A stretch of 10,441 nt of DNA from Pseudomonadota bacterium (GCA_021848555.1 JAJZUN010000062.1:1-10441), one strand, 5' to 3'; counted from the stretch's first letter, positions 1 through 7,940 are shown. The notes: generated by a model from the letters alone, not told the origin. A program made the numbers and translations.

Positions 1-1
1 G

Positions 2-2140
2 GGCGACCTGATCAACTATCTCGGCGACGATCCGCACACGCACAGCATCATGATCTACATGGAGTCGATAGGCGACGCGCGCTCGTTCATTTCCGCCGCG
101 CGCGAGGTCGCGCTCACCAAGCCTATCATCGTGATCAAGGCCGGGCGCACGGCGGCGGCGGCCAAGGCCGCGGCCTCGCACACCGGCGCGCTCGCGGGCT
201 CGGACGATGTGCTCGACGCGGTGTTCCGCCGCTGCGGCGTGCTGCGCGTCAACTCGATTTCCGACCTGTTCTACATGGCCGAAGTGCTGGCCAAGCAGCC
301 GCGCCCGTCAGGGCCGCGCCTCACCATCGTCACCAACGCCGGCGGCCCCGGGGTGCTCGCCACCGACACCCTGATCGCCCTGGGCGGCGAACTGGCTGAA
401 TTGTCCGAATCGACGCTGCAGGCGCTGGACCAGGTGCTGCCGTCGCACTGGAGCCACGGCAACCCGATCGACATCCTCGGCGACGCCGACCCGGAGCGCT
501 ACGCGCTGGCGCTCGAGATTGCGGCCAAGGATCCGAACAGCGACGGCCTGCTGGTGGCCCTGACGCCGCAGGCGATGACCGATCCGACCGAAACCGCCAG
601 GCGCCTGACGGCGTTCGCCATGACGCGGGGCAAACCGGTCATCGCGAGCTGGATGGGCGGCAAGGACGTGGTCGCCGGAGAGGGCATCCTGAATCAGGCG
701 AATATCCCGACCTTCGGCTATCCGGATACCGCCGCGCGCATTTTCACCCTGATGTGGCGCTACGCCTATAACCTGCGCGGCCTGTACGAAACGCCGTTGC
801 AGGTCGAGGCCGCGGCGGATGCGGCGCCGGACCGCGCGCGGGTCGAGCAGCTGATACACGCCGCGCGCGCAGCCGGACGCAGCCTGCTGTCCGAATTCGA
901 GTCGAAACAGGTGCTCGCGGCCTACGGCATCCCGACCGTGCACACGCGCATTGCCGCGAGCGCAGACGAGGCGGTGCAGTGCGCGGCCGAGATGGGCTAT
1001 CCGGTGGTGCTCAAACTGCACTCGCACACGATCACGCACAAGACCGATGTCGGCGGCGTGCAGCTGAACCTGGCCGACGCGGCGGCGGTCAAGCGCGCCT
1101 ACCGCGCAATCGAATCGGGAGTGAAGGCGGTGCGCGGCGCGCCGGCCGGCGGCAAGCACTTTCTCGGCGTCACGGTGCAGCCCATGATCAAACTGGAGGG
1201 TTACGAGCTGATCATCGGCAGCAGCATCGATGCGCAATTCGGCCCGGTGCTGCTGTTCGGCGCAGGCGGGCAACTGGTCGAGGTGTTCCGCGACCGCGCC
1301 CTGTCCCTGCCGCCGCTCAACACCACGCTGGCGCGGCGCATGATGGAGCAGACGACGATACACAAAGCCCTGCTCGGGGTGCGCGGCCGCGCGCCGGTTG
1401 ATCTCGATGCGCTGGCGCGGCTGATGGTGCGCTTCAGCCAGTTGGTGGTGGAACAGCGCTGGATCAAGGAGATCGATATCAACCCGCTGGTCGCGGGCAG
1501 CGCCGGCGGGCCGGGAGGCAGCGGCATCCTCGCGCTCGACGCGCGCGTCGTGCTGCACGGGCAGGACATGAGCGAGGCGCAATTGCCCCGGCTGGCGATA
1601 CGGCCCTACCCGTCGCAATACGCTTCGGAATGGACCTCGAAGTCCGGCATGGCGGTCACCATCCGTCCGATCCGCCCCGAGGACGAGCCGCTGATGGTCA
1701 AGTTTCATGCCACGCTGTCGGAGGAAAGCGTGTACATGCGCTACTTCCATTACATCCAGTACAGCCAGCGCGTGGCGCACGAACGCCTGACCCGCCTGTG
1801 CTTTATCGACTACGACCGCGAGATGGCGCTGGTGGTGGAGCGCAAAGACCCGAAGACGGGCGAGAATTCGGTGCTCGCGATCGGGCGCCTCTCCAAGGTG
1901 CACCAGACCGCCGAGGCCGAGTTCGCGATACTCGTCAGCGACGCCTGGCAGGGTCACGGTTTCGGCGGGGAGCTGTTGCGCCGGCTGGTGCAGATCGGGC
2001 GCGATGAAAAGCTGCGGCGCATCGTGGCCACCATCCTGGCCGACAACGTCCCGATGCAGCGCGTCTCGCGCAAGACCGGATTCAAGCTGAAGCGGGCCGG
2101 ATCGGAGTTCCAGGCCGAGCTGGACCTGGCCAAGGGCTGA
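2..2140 (+). CDS. Acyl-CoA synthetase (NDP-forming)/GNAT acetyltransferase fusion, Pat-like, 5'-truncated
   Basis: The reading frame is open from base 2, so the start lies upstream; 712 residues are visible. Pat-type proteins are usually about 900 residues, so the N-terminal CoA-binding domain is probably missing. Residues 1 to about 250 resemble the succinyl-CoA-ligase-like part of ADP-forming acyl-CoA synthetases, with the motif [10 protein letters not shown] whose His (residue 60, bases 179-181) matches the phosphorylated His of active enzymes. Residues about 296-510 form an ATP-grasp domain ending near IDINPL. Residues about 550-712 form a GNAT domain with the acetyl-CoA-binding loop QGHGFGG at 650-656. 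Known proteins of this layout (Pat/YfiQ) acetylate lysines, for example on acetyl-CoA synthetase, in the cytoplasm. Whether this one is a lysine acetyltransferase, an acyl-CoA synthetase or both is not settled. slyX starts 36 bases downstream. Confidence 0.9.
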   Translation, partial: GDLINYLGDDPHTHSIMIYMESIGDARSFISAAREVALTKPIIVIKAGRTAAAAKAAASHTGALAGSDDVLDAVFRRCGVLRVNSISDLFYMAEVLAKQPRPSGPRLTIVTNAGGPGVLATDTLIALGGELAELSESTLQALDQVLPSHWSHGNPIDILGDADPERYALALEIAAKDPNSDGLLVALTPQAMTDPTETARRLTAFAMTRGKPVIASWMGGKDVVAGEGILNQANIPTFGYPDTAARIFTLMWRYAYNLRGLYETPLQVEAAADAAPDRARVEQLIHAARAAGRSLLSEFESKQVLAAYGIPTVHTRIAASADEAVQCAAEMGYPVVLKLHSHTITHKTDVGGVQLNLADAAAVKRAYRAIESGVKAVRGAPAGGKHFLGVTVQPMIKLEGYELIIGSSIDAQFGPVLLFGAGGQLVEVFRDRALSLPPLNTTLARRMMEQTTIHKALLGVRGRAPVDLDALARLMVRFSQLVVEQRWIKEIDINPLVAGSAGGPGGSGILALDARVVLHGQDMSEAQLPRLAIRPYPSQYASEWTSKSGMAVTIRPIRPEDEPLMVKFHATLSEESVYMRYFHYIQYSQRVAHERLTRLCFIDYDREMALVVERKDPKTGENSVLAIGRLSKVHQTAEAEFAILVSDAWQGHGFGGELLRRLVQIGRDEKLRRIVATILADNVPMQRVSRKTGFKLKRAGSEFQAELDLAKG

Positions 2141-2176
2141 GAGCTCCGCGCCCCCATCCTCACGGCGACGCCCATC

Positions 2177-2377
2177 ATGGAATCCCGCTTGAACGAGCTC
2201 GAGGCGAAAATTAGCTTCGCCGAAGATTTGCTCGACGCGCTCAACCGCACGGTGTTCCGCCAGCAGCAGCAGATCGAGCAGTTGCAGCGCGATATCCGCG
2301 ACCTGCGCCAGCAGCTGCAGGAAGCGGCGCCGGCGGAGGCGGGCAGCCTGGACAACGAGATTCCGCCGCACTACTGA
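2177..2377 (+). CDS. slyX: SlyX family protein
   Basis: This small 66-residue protein is almost entirely a predicted coiled coil. It begins MESRLNELEAKISFAEDLLD and has regularly spaced Leu/Ile with Gln-rich stretches at about 30-50. It ends in PPHY, the C-terminal signature of SlyX. Length and pattern match the SlyX family (about 70 residues in E. coli). The cellular role of SlyX is not well defined; the name comes from linkage to slyD, and no enzymatic activity is known. No strong Shine-Dalgarno sequence is visible before the ATG. The gene lies 36 bases after the acyl-CoA-ligase/GNAT gene and 21 bases before the amidase gene, so it is probably within one transcript. Confidence 0.85.
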   Translation: MESRLNELEAKISFAEDLLDALNRTVFRQQQQIEQLQRDIRDLRQQLQEAAPAEAGSLDNEIPPHY

Positions 2378-2398
2378 TGAACGTATAGAGGACATCGC

Positions 2399-3853
2399 AT
2401 GGATACTGCATTCTGGCCGGCAACCAAACTCATACGCGCATTGCGCGCGAGGAAAATTGGCGCGCTCGAACTGCTCGAGCTCTATGCCGCGCGCATCGCG
2501 CAGCATGACCGTACGCTGAATGCGCTGTGCGTGCTCGATTTCGACGCGGCGCGAAAACGCGCGCGCAGCTTCGATCGCGCTTCGGGACGCGCGGGCGCCA
2601 ATACCGGCCCGCTCGCCGGACTGCCGATGACGGTGAAGGAATCGTTCGACCTCGCGGGCCAGCCGACGACCTGGGGGCTCGCCGAGTACCGGCATGCGCG
2701 CGCTGCGAACAACGCTCTGGCGGTCGAGCGCCTGGCGCGCGCGGGCGCGAACGTGTTCGGCAAATCCAACGTGCCCACGCTGCTCGCCGACTGGGAGACC
2801 GACAACCCGGTGTACGGCAAGACGGTGAACCCGTGGAACCCGGCGCGCACCCCGGGCGGCTCCTCGGGCGGCGCGGCGGCGGCGCTTGCTGCGGGCCTCA
2901 CCGGCCTCGAGGCCGGCAGCGACATCGGCGGCTCGATCCGCAATCCGGCTAACTACTGCGGCGTCTACGGCCACAAGCCCACCTGGGGCATCTGCTCGAT
3001 GGAAGGCCATGCGCTGCCCGGCAGCGCGCATCCGGCGGACATTTCGGCGATCGGCCCGCTGGCGCGCAGCGCCTTCGATCTCGAACTAGCGCTCAAGATC
3101 ATGGCCGGGCCGGATGCGATCGACGCTGCCGGCTGGAAGCTCGCGCTGCGAAAGCCCGCGCGCGCGAGCCTGCGCGGCCTGCGGGTCGCGGTGCTCGCCA
3201 CGCACCCGACCGCGGAAACCGACGCCACGGTGCAGGCGGCCATCGGCCGGCTGGCGCAATTCCTCGCGCGCCAGGGCGCGAAAGTGTCGGAGCGCGCGCT
3301 GCCCGCTTTCGATCTGGGCGAGGCGCACCGCGTGTTCATCCAACTGTTGCGCGGTGCGACCTCCGCGCGGCAGACGCCGGAATTCTTCGCGCGCATGCTG
3401 CAGGCGAAGGCGAAGCTCGATCCGAAAGACGGCTCCTACTATGCGCAGATGGTGCGCGCCAACACGCAGCCGCACAAGGACTGGCTCGCGGCTTCCAACC
3501 GCCGCCACCAGATGCGCCTCGCGTGGGCGGAATTCTTCCGCGACTGGGACGTGCTGCTGTGCCCGAACGCGGCAAGCGCGGCCTTCCCGCATTCGATCCC
3601 GGGCGAGCGCTGGGAGCGCATGATTGCGGTAAACGGCAAGCCGCAGCCGGCGACGACCCAGATGTGGTGGGCGGGCATCGCGGGCATGTGCTATCTGCCC
3701 GGCACCGCTGCGCCCATCGGCCTGTCCCCCGAAGGCCTGCCGATCGGCGTGCAGATCGTCGGGCCGCAGTACGGCGACCTGACGACGATACGCGTGGCGC
3801 AACTGATCGAGCGCGAGTACTACGCGTTCGTGCCGCCGCCGGGCTACGCCTAG
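2399..3853 (+). CDS. Amidase (amidase signature family)
   Basis: This 484-residue protein has the full length of an amidase-signature hydrolase, which cleaves C-N bonds of amides using a Ser-cisSer-Lys triad. The residues are visible: Lys80 in MTVKESFD, cis-Ser155 in TPGGSSGG and nucleophile Ser179 in GSDIGGSIR. The 24-residue spacing between the two serines is the same as in fatty-acid amide hydrolase. A GVYGHKPT block follows at 188-195. The ATG is preceded by AGAGGA at 2387-2392 with a six-base gap. There is no signal peptide, so it should be cytoplasmic. No gatB or gatC lies nearby, which argues against the GatA subunit of the tRNA amidotransferase. The substrate cannot be read from the sequence. 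The SDR gene follows after a 111-base gap in which I see no clear promoter. Confidence 0.88.
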   Translation: MDTAFWPATKLIRALRARKIGALELLELYAARIAQHDRTLNALCVLDFDAARKRARSFDRASGRAGANTGPLAGLPMTVKESFDLAGQPTTWGLAEYRHARAANNALAVERLARAGANVFGKSNVPTLLADWETDNPVYGKTVNPWNPARTPGGSSGGAAAALAAGLTGLEAGSDIGGSIRNPANYCGVYGHKPTWGICSMEGHALPGSAHPADISAIGPLARSAFDLELALKIMAGPDAIDAAGWKLALRKPARASLRGLRVAVLATHPTAETDATVQAAIGRLAQFLARQGAKVSERALPAFDLGEAHRVFIQLLRGATSARQTPEFFARMLQAKAKLDPKDGSYYAQMVRANTQPHKDWLAASNRRHQMRLAWAEFFRDWDVLLCPNAASAAFPHSIPGERWERMIAVNGKPQPATTQMWWAGIAGMCYLPGTAAPIGLSPEGLPIGVQIVGPQYGDLTTIRVAQLIEREYYAFVPPPGYA

Positions 3854-3964
3854 CCGCGGACCGGCGTGCTGGCAATGCATTAACTGCCCGGAGAGCCAGT
3901 AAAGACGGGCGTTTCGGAGATATCGCCCCGCGTGGGCAAGGCCATAGCCAAAGGAGCAGGAATA

Positions 3965-4735
3965 ATGGGTCAACTCGCGGGCCGCAGGGCCCTGGTGGTG
4001 GCAGGGGCGGCCGGCATCGGACGCGCCTGCGTCGAGCGCTTCGCCGCCGAAGGCGCCAAGGTGGTGTTCTCGGACATCCATCGTGAGAACGGCGCGGCGC
4101 TCGAGCAAGCGCTGCGCGGGAGCGGGCATGAGGTATGGTTCCGCGCATCCGACGCCGGGGTGGCGGATCAGGTGCGAGCCTTGGTGGCGCAGGCCATCGG
4201 CCTTATGGGCGGGGTCGATCTGCTGCTCAACAACGCCGGCATCGCCGTGTCCAAGGATTTTCTCGACCTCTCCGACGACGATTTTGACCACACGGTGAAC
4301 GTCAACCTTAAATCCGCCTACGTCGCCAGCCAGGCCGTCGGGCGCCACATGCTTGCCAGCGGCACGCGCGGCACCATCACCAGCATGTCCTCGGTCAACG
4401 CCGTGCTGAACATACCCAAGCTTCTCACCTACAACATCACCAAGGGCGGCCTCAACCAGTTGACGCGCAACCTCGCCATCCGGCTGGCGCCGCACGGCAT
4501 CCGGGTCAACGCCATCGGCCCCGGCACCATCCTGACCGACCTGGTGAAGAAGACCATTTACACCTCGGACGCGGCCAAGGCGGCCGTGATGTCGCGCACG
4601 CCGATGGGGCGCGCAGGCGAAGTCGAAGAGATCGCCTCGATCGCGGTGTTTCTGGCCTCCGATGCCTCGTCGTATGTCACCGGGCAGGTCATCTACGCCG
4701 ACGGCGGGCGGCTTCCGCTCAACTACACCGTGTAG
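3965..4735 (+). CDS. SDR family NAD(P)-dependent oxidoreductase
   Basis: This is a 256-residue classical short-chain dehydrogenase. The Rossmann motif GAAGIG lies at 14-19, Asp37 ends the second beta strand (usually a sign of NAD rather than NADP preference), and NNAG is at 89-92. The catalytic tetrad is visible as Asn114, Ser143, Tyr156 and Lys160 (YNITK). The C-terminal cofactor region includes RVNAIGPG, and the end of the protein carries the common VTGQVIYADGG block. An in-frame GTG exists at 3932, but the ATG at 3965 is preferred because AAAGGAG at 3950-3956 sits eight bases before it and the family normally begins there. The reaction is oxidation or reduction of an alcohol/ketone pair; the substrate is unknown. 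It follows the amidase on the same strand and is closed by a hairpin at 4747-4786. Confidence 0.88.
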   Translation: MGQLAGRRALVVAGAAGIGRACVERFAAEGAKVVFSDIHRENGAALEQALRGSGHEVWFRASDAGVADQVRALVAQAIGLMGGVDLLLNNAGIAVSKDFLDLSDDDFDHTVNVNLKSAYVASQAVGRHMLASGTRGTITSMSSVNAVLNIPKLLTYNITKGGLNQLTRNLAIRLAPHGIRVNAIGPGTILTDLVKKTIYTSDAAKAAVMSRTPMGRAGEVEEIASIAVFLASDASSYVTGQVIYADGGRLPLNYTV

Positions 4736-4746
4736 GCGCGGCGGCG

Positions 4747-4786
4747 CCACGGCTCCCGCTAGATTGCCGTTCGGGAGCGGTGGTTT
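4747..4786 (+). terminator. Probable intrinsic terminator after the SDR gene
   Basis: CCACGGCTCCCG (4747-4758) pairs with CGGGAGCGGTGG (4772-4783), giving 11 base pairs with one G-G mismatch around a 13-base loop, followed by TTTGT. It begins 11 bases after the SDR stop, between convergent genes. The T tract follows only on the plus strand, so it should mainly stop plus-strand transcription. The tail is short, so efficiency is uncertain. Confidence 0.6.
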
Positions 4787-4823
4787 GTGCGCGGCAGATT
4801 CGCTGGCCTGCGCGCGAAAGCGG

Positions 4824-5396
4824 TCAATTCAATCCGAGAACCGTCTTGATCGCGACAGCCAGAACGTCGAACTGGTAAGGCTTGGACACATAGCCATCGG
4901 CCCCGCTGGTCATGCCCTGCAGCACATGTTCGGGGCTTGCGTGGCCCGTGAGCATGATAACGGGGACGGAGCCATACTTAGGGTGCTTCCGTATCTTCTG
5001 CAGAAGATCGAAGCCGCTGATTCCGGGCAGCCCCACGTCGAGCAGTATCAGATCGGGAAACGGCTGCTTCTGCAGTTCGGCGACTATGGTCTTGAAGTCG
5101 GACGCCGTGCGTACCGTATAGCCGTCCAAGGTGAGTTTCCTCGCCAGGATCTGCACCAACGGCACATCGTCGTCTATGCACAGGATGTAACGCTTGGCCC
5201 CAGGCGCGAGCGGTGCCACCTTTGCCGCCGGGCGCACGATGTTGATGCAATAGCCCGACTGCTGCAGCTTGACGGCTTCCTCGTTTACTTGCTTTCTCTG
5301 CGCTTCCGGAACCGTCGCCAATGACGGTGGGGCCTGCGGCCGGCCTTCAAATATGGCAGCGAACTCGTCGTCGTCGCTATCCGATGTTGCGTTCAT
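4824..5396 (-). CDS. Response regulator, receiver domain only
   Basis: This 190-residue protein carries one CheY-like receiver domain at about 68-188. The acidic pocket is Asp75-Asp76 (CIDDD), the phosphoacceptor is Asp120 (LILLDVGLPG), the switch Thr is Thr150 (IMLTGH) and the conserved Lys is Lys172 (YVSKPY). All key residues are present, so phosphorylation by a histidine kinase is likely. There is no DNA-binding or enzymatic output domain. Instead it has an N-terminal extension of about 67 residues: an acidic start, a Pro/Ala linker, and a short segment around 37-57 (QVNEEAVKLQQSGYCINIV) that looks structured. No kinase gene is nearby, so it is an orphan that may act by protein-protein contact. 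The gene converges on the SDR gene and lies 74 bases downstream of the lysoplasmalogenase-like gene on the same strand. Confidence 0.85.
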   Translation of the reverse strand: MNATSDSDDDEFAAIFEGRPQAPPSLATVPEAQRKQVNEEAVKLQQSGYCINIVRPAAKVAPLAPGAKRYILCIDDDVPLVQILARKLTLDGYTVRTASDFKTIVAELQKQPFPDLILLDVGLPGISGFDLLQKIRKHPKYGSVPVIMLTGHASPEHVLQGMTSGADGYVSKPYQFDVLAVAIKTVLGLN

Positions 5397-5470
5397 GTCA
5401 TTTCGGCGATAGGGAATTTGATCTCATATATTCTCGCACGTCCGGCTGACCGGTACCGCGCCGGCGCCGC

Positions 5471-6121
5471 TCAGGCCGCCGCCCGAGTCCTGTGTTCGAT
5501 CGCGCTGGCGGCGAACAAGGCCTGTCCGGCCCAGTAGGTCAGGATGATGGCGAAGGCGGCGCCGGGCAGCGGCTGGGCGAAACGGTGTATCCCGATCAGG
5601 GTGTCGGAAAAGCCGAACAGCAGCGCGCCGGCAAGCGGGCCCCAGCGCGAGAGCGGATGCCCGCCCGGCTCCAGCGCGCAGGCGGCGGCGCGCCAGATCA
5701 TCGCCGCGATCACGAGGACGTAGATCACCAGGGGCAGGGTCAGCGCGCCCGTACCGGGCAGCATCAGCCATAAGCCTGTTCCCGCGAACAGGCCCACGGG
5801 TGCGAGCAGCAGCGGGGCCGGCGTGCGATTCCATTGCAGGAAGGCGGCGACATACAGGCCGTGGCCGATGGCGAACGCGATCATACCGGGCAGAAACGCC
5901 CGCGGCAGCGCCAGGCACACATCGCCCACGGCGCCGGCCAGCAGACCCCAGGCCACCAGGCGTGCCGCGCCGGGTCCGGCCCGGCTCCAGACCGCGAGCG
6001 CGAGCGCGATCACCAGCCAGGGCTTGGTCAGCAGCTTGAGCCAGAACAGGTCCAGCGCCAGTCCGACCAAGTACAGGCAGGCCGCCAGCGCGGCAGAGAC
6101 GACGAGCAGGACCGGGCGCAT
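5471..6121 (-). CDS. Lysoplasmalogenase family membrane protein (YhhN/TMEM86 type)
   Basis: This 216-residue, very hydrophobic protein has about eight predicted membrane segments. The length and conserved polar positions within the membrane fit the YhhN/TMEM86 family: KPW at 33-35, GD at 66-67, GHGLY at 86-90, SD at 172-173 and YWAGQ at 196-200. Characterised members hydrolyse the vinyl-ether bond of lysoplasmalogens; many bacterial members have no tested substrate, so the activity here is inferred. It would act in the inner membrane. The minus-strand start is supported by GGAG four bases before the ATG (bases 6126-6129 region of the plus strand, read in reverse). That ribosome-binding site lies inside a small inverted repeat (6127-6145). 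The gene is divergent from cobA and is followed on its own strand by the response regulator. Confidence 0.85.
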   Translation of the reverse strand: MRPVLLVVSAALAACLYLVGLALDLFWLKLLTKPWLVIALALAVWSRAGPGAARLVAWGLLAGAVGDVCLALPRAFLPGMIAFAIGHGLYVAAFLQWNRTPAPLLLAPVGLFAGTGLWLMLPGTGALTLPLVIYVLVIAAMIWRAAACALEPGGHPLSRWGPLAGALLFGFSDTLIGIHRFAQPLPGAAFAIILTYWAGQALFAASAIEHRTRAAA

Positions 6122-6126
6122 GTTTC

Positions 6127-6145
6127 TCCAGGAACGTTGCCTGGA
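6127..6145 (-). repeat. Small inverted repeat over the ribosome-binding site of the lysoplasmalogenase-like gene
   Basis: TCCAGG (6127-6132) and CCTGGA (6140-6145) form a perfect 6-bp inverted repeat with a 7-base loop. Read on the minus strand, the second arm contains the GGA of the Shine-Dalgarno site just before the ATG, so the fold could partly hide it. Six base pairs is short and chance formation is possible. Confidence 0.35.
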
Positions 6146-6153
6146 TTATGCCT

Positions 6154-6187
6154 CGCGCCGCCGGGTACCGCATCCGCCGGCGGCGCG
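6154..6187. repeat. 11-bp perfect inverted repeat in the divergent promoter region
   Basis: CGCGCCGCCGG (6154-6164) is the exact reverse complement of CCGGCGGCGCG (6177-6187), separated by 12 bases. It ends 11 bases before the TATACT box at 6199, so it covers the expected -35 region of the cobA promoter. It has no T tract, so it is not a normal terminator. It could be an operator or a chance palindrome in GC-rich DNA. Confidence 0.5.
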
Positions 6188-6198
6188 GCGAAGCGCAG

Positions 6199-6204
6199 TA
6201 TACT
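6199..6204 (+). promoter_or_regulatory. Possible -10 box upstream of cobA
   Basis: TATACT differs from the sigma-70 -10 consensus TATAAT at one position. No good -35 hexamer lies 16-18 bases upstream, where the GC-rich inverted repeat sits instead. If it is used, transcription would start near 6211. That would leave almost no leader before the ATG at 6214 and about 30 bases before the ATG at 6241. Confidence 0.35.
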
Positions 6205-6213
6205 GGCACGCTT

Positions 6214-6996
6214 ATGCGACCAGACCCGACAAGCAAGGCGATGCGCACCGGGACGGTGTATCTGGTTGGCGCCGGGCCGGGCGATCCGGAGTTGCTGACG
6301 CTGCGTGCCGCAAGGCTGCTGGGCGAGGCCGAGGTCATCGTCTACGACCGCCTGGTGTCGGCGCCCATCCTCGAACTGGGCCGCAGCGATGCGCAGCGCA
6401 TCCATGCCGGCAAAGAGCGCGGCAACCACCCCGTCCCCCAGGGCGAGATCAACGCGCTGCTGATTCAATTGGCGCGCGAAGGCAAGCGCGTGCTGCGCTT
6501 GAAAGGCGGCGACCCGTTCGTGTTCGGCCGCGGCGGGGAGGAGGTCGAGGCGCTTGCCGGCGCCGGCATCCCGTTCGAGGTCGTTCCGGGCATCACCGCC
6601 GCCTGCGGGGTCGCGGCCTACAGCGGCATCCCGCTGACCCACCGCGACTACGCCGATTCCTGCCTGTTCGTCGCCGGCCACCTGAAGGACGGGGCGATGA
6701 ATCTGGACTGGGCATCGCTCGCGCATCCACGGCGCACGCTGGTGGTGTACATGGGGCTGCTGGGCGTGGCCACGCTGTGCCGGGAACTTTGCGCCCACGG
6801 CCTGGCCGCGGCCACGCCGGCGGCGATCGTGCAGCGCGGCACCACGCCCGAGCAGCGCACCCTGGTCGGCACGCTGGCGACGCTGCCCCAGCTCGTGCTG
6901 GCCGCGGAACTCCAGCCGCCTACGCTGATTATCGTCGGCGACGTGGTGCGGCTGCAGCCGCGGCTCGGCTGGTATGAGCCCCCTGCGGCGCGCTGA
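6214..6996 (+). CDS. cobA: Uroporphyrinogen-III C-methyltransferase (SUMT)
   Basis: The 260-residue protein is a stand-alone SUMT. It transfers two methyl groups from S-adenosylmethionine to uroporphyrinogen III to give precorrin-2, the branch point to siroheme and cobalamin, in the cytoplasm. Family motifs are clear: [11 protein letters not shown] at 19-29, [16 protein letters not shown] at 95-110, VPGITAA at 124-130 and IPLTHR at 139-144. It lacks the N-terminal dehydrogenase/ferrochelatase module of CysG, so siroheme synthesis would need a separate enzyme encoded elsewhere. The start is uncertain: ATG 6214 is chosen, but ATG 6241 lies just before the conserved [12 protein letters not shown] and would suit the possible -10 box at 6199 better. 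Neither has a good Shine-Dalgarno site. tusA and a dsrE2-like gene follow, suggesting a link to sulfur or sulfite metabolism. Confidence 0.92.
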   Translation: MRPDPTSKAMRTGTVYLVGAGPGDPELLTLRAARLLGEAEVIVYDRLVSAPILELGRSDAQRIHAGKERGNHPVPQGEINALLIQLAREGKRVLRLKGGDPFVFGRGGEEVEALAGAGIPFEVVPGITAACGVAAYSGIPLTHRDYADSCLFVAGHLKDGAMNLDWASLAHPRRTLVVYMGLLGVATLCRELCAHGLAAATPAAIVQRGTTPEQRTLVGTLATLPQLVLAAELQPPTLIIVGDVVRLQPRLGWYEPPAAR

Positions 6997-7003
6997 GCTT
7001 GGC

Positions 7004-7009
7004 TACAAT
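7004..7009 (+). promoter_or_regulatory. Possible -10 box upstream of tusA
   Basis: TACAAT lies eight bases after the cobA stop and 44 bases before the tusA ATG. It is one base from the -10 consensus, but no recognisable -35 hexamer is present at the right distance. It would give tusA-dsrE2 a promoter separate from cobA with a leader of about 38 bases. Confidence 0.35.
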
Positions 7010-7053
7010 GGCAGGCCGTGGCAGGACCACTGCCGCATGACAAGGAAGCAATC

Positions 7054-7281
7054 ATGAATTTCGACAAGGATCTGGATGCGCGCGGCCTGAACTGCCCGCT
7101 GCCGATATTGCGCGCGAAAAAGGCGCTGAACGAAATGCAAAGCGGCCAGGTGCTGCGCATCCTCGCGACCGATCCGGGCTCGGTCAAGGATTTCGAGGCT
7201 TTCTGCAAGCAGACCGGCAACGAACTGCTGTCGCACGCGGAGGCCGGCAAGGAATTCACGTTTTTCATGAAACGCAAATGA
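7054..7281 (+). CDS. tusA: TusA family sulfurtransferase
   Basis: This 75-residue protein is a TusA-type sulfur carrier. The defining motif GLNCPLPIL at 11-19 contains the CPxP signature, with Cys14 the residue that carries the persulfide; a second Cys is at 51. TusA proteins accept sulfur from a desulfurase or rhodanese and pass it to partners such as DsrE-type proteins. Uses range from tRNA thiolation and molybdenum cofactor synthesis to sulfur oxidation. The frame is open from 7018, but the ATG at 7054 is chosen because AAGGAA at 7042-7047 sits six bases before it and the protein then has the normal length. The DsrE2-like gene begins 12 bases (or 30 bases with the alternative start) after its stop. 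That pairing is known from sulfur oxidisers and favours a sulfur-trafficking role over tRNA modification. Confidence 0.92.
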   Translation: MNFDKDLDARGLNCPLPILRAKKALNEMQSGQVLRILATDPGSVKDFEAFCKQTGNELLSHAEAGKEFTFFMKRK

Positions 7282-7293
7282 GCCTGCGCTGCA

Positions 7294-7929
7294 ATGGCAT
7301 CCGGGGCCGACATGGCTGACCAGCCGGATATCGCGCTGATCGAGCAAATCGTGCAGCGGCGGCTGGACGAAATCCTGCCGCAGAAAATCGAAGAGGCACT
7401 GGCGCAGATCAGGGCTGCGAAGACGCCTTCGATGACCATCATCGCCACCAAGGGCACGCTGGACTGGGCCTATCCGCCTTTCATCCTGGCTTCGACCGCG
7501 GCGGCACTGGGCTGGAACGTATCGATCTTCTTCACCTTCTACGGCCTGCAGTTGCTGCGCAAGGATCTGTCGGATCTCAGGATCAGCCCGCTGGGCAATC
7601 CGGGGATGCCGATGAAAATGCCCTTCGGCCCCGAATGGTTCAAGGGCCTGGCCTGGAACATCCCCAATCTGGTCCAGGCCGGCGTCCCCGGCTTCGAGGC
7701 GTTCGCGACCGCGCTCATGCGGCAGACGATGAAGAACAAGGGCGTGGTCGGCATCGCCGAATTGCGCGCGCTGTGCCTGGAAGCCGGCGTGAACCTGATC
7801 GGTTGCCAGATGACGGTGGATCTGTTCGGCTTCAGCCGCGAGGACTTCATCCCCGAGGTGCAAGAGTACTGCGGTGCCGCCACGTTTCTGCCGATGGCGC
7901 AGGCCGCGGACGTCACGCTGTTCGTCTAG
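7294..7929 (+). CDS. DsrE/DsrF/DrsH-like (DsrE2-type) sulfur-transfer protein
   Basis: The 211-residue protein matches the DsrE2 branch of the DsrE/F family. Residues 12-42 look like a charged helix. The DsrE-like fold begins at about 47 (SMTIIATKGTLDWAYPPFIL) and runs to the C-terminus. Cysteines are at 161, 171 and 193; Cys171 in NLIGCQMT lies where the family's sulfur-binding Cys is expected. The hydrophobic stretch at about 60-84 may be why DsrE2 proteins have been considered membrane-associated. Members occur beside tusA and often a rhodanese gene in sulfur oxidisers, where they are thought to exchange persulfide or thiosulfonate groups with TusA. No rhodanese is visible here. The start is uncertain: ATG 7294 has no Shine-Dalgarno site, while ATG 7312 has only a GGGG six bases before it. 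Confidence 0.85.
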   Translation: MASGADMADQPDIALIEQIVQRRLDEILPQKIEEALAQIRAAKTPSMTIIATKGTLDWAYPPFILASTAAALGWNVSIFFTFYGLQLLRKDLSDLRISPLGNPGMPMKMPFGPEWFKGLAWNIPNLVQAGVPGFEAFATALMRQTMKNKGVVGIAELRALCLEAGVNLIGCQMTVDLFGFSREDFIPEVQEYCGAATFLPMAQAADVTLFV

Positions 7930-7940
7930 GACGCCGCTGG

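Noticed and set aside
308..3031. A 907-codon open frame on the minus strand
   Set aside because: It runs antisense to the Pat-like gene, slyX and the amidase, all with clear family motifs. Its translation is rich in Arg, His, Ala and Gln without domains, as expected of an antisense frame in GC-rich coding DNA.
3854..3964. Possible promoter or terminator between the amidase and SDR genes
   Set aside because: Only a weak CTGGC/GCCAG pairing with a long loop and an AT-richer patch near 3874-3883 are visible, without a T run or a matching -35/-10 pair.
3086..4750. A 554-codon minus-strand open frame
   Set aside because: It lies antisense to the amidase and SDR genes, has no recognisable motif, and has the low-complexity Arg/His/Gly composition of a shadow frame.
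5397..5470. Possible promoter for the response regulator (TATATG on the minus strand at 5425-5430)
   Set aside because: It is AT-rich and at a plausible distance from the start, but the -35 position is GC-rich and does not match; the gene could equally be transcribed with the upstream membrane-protein gene.
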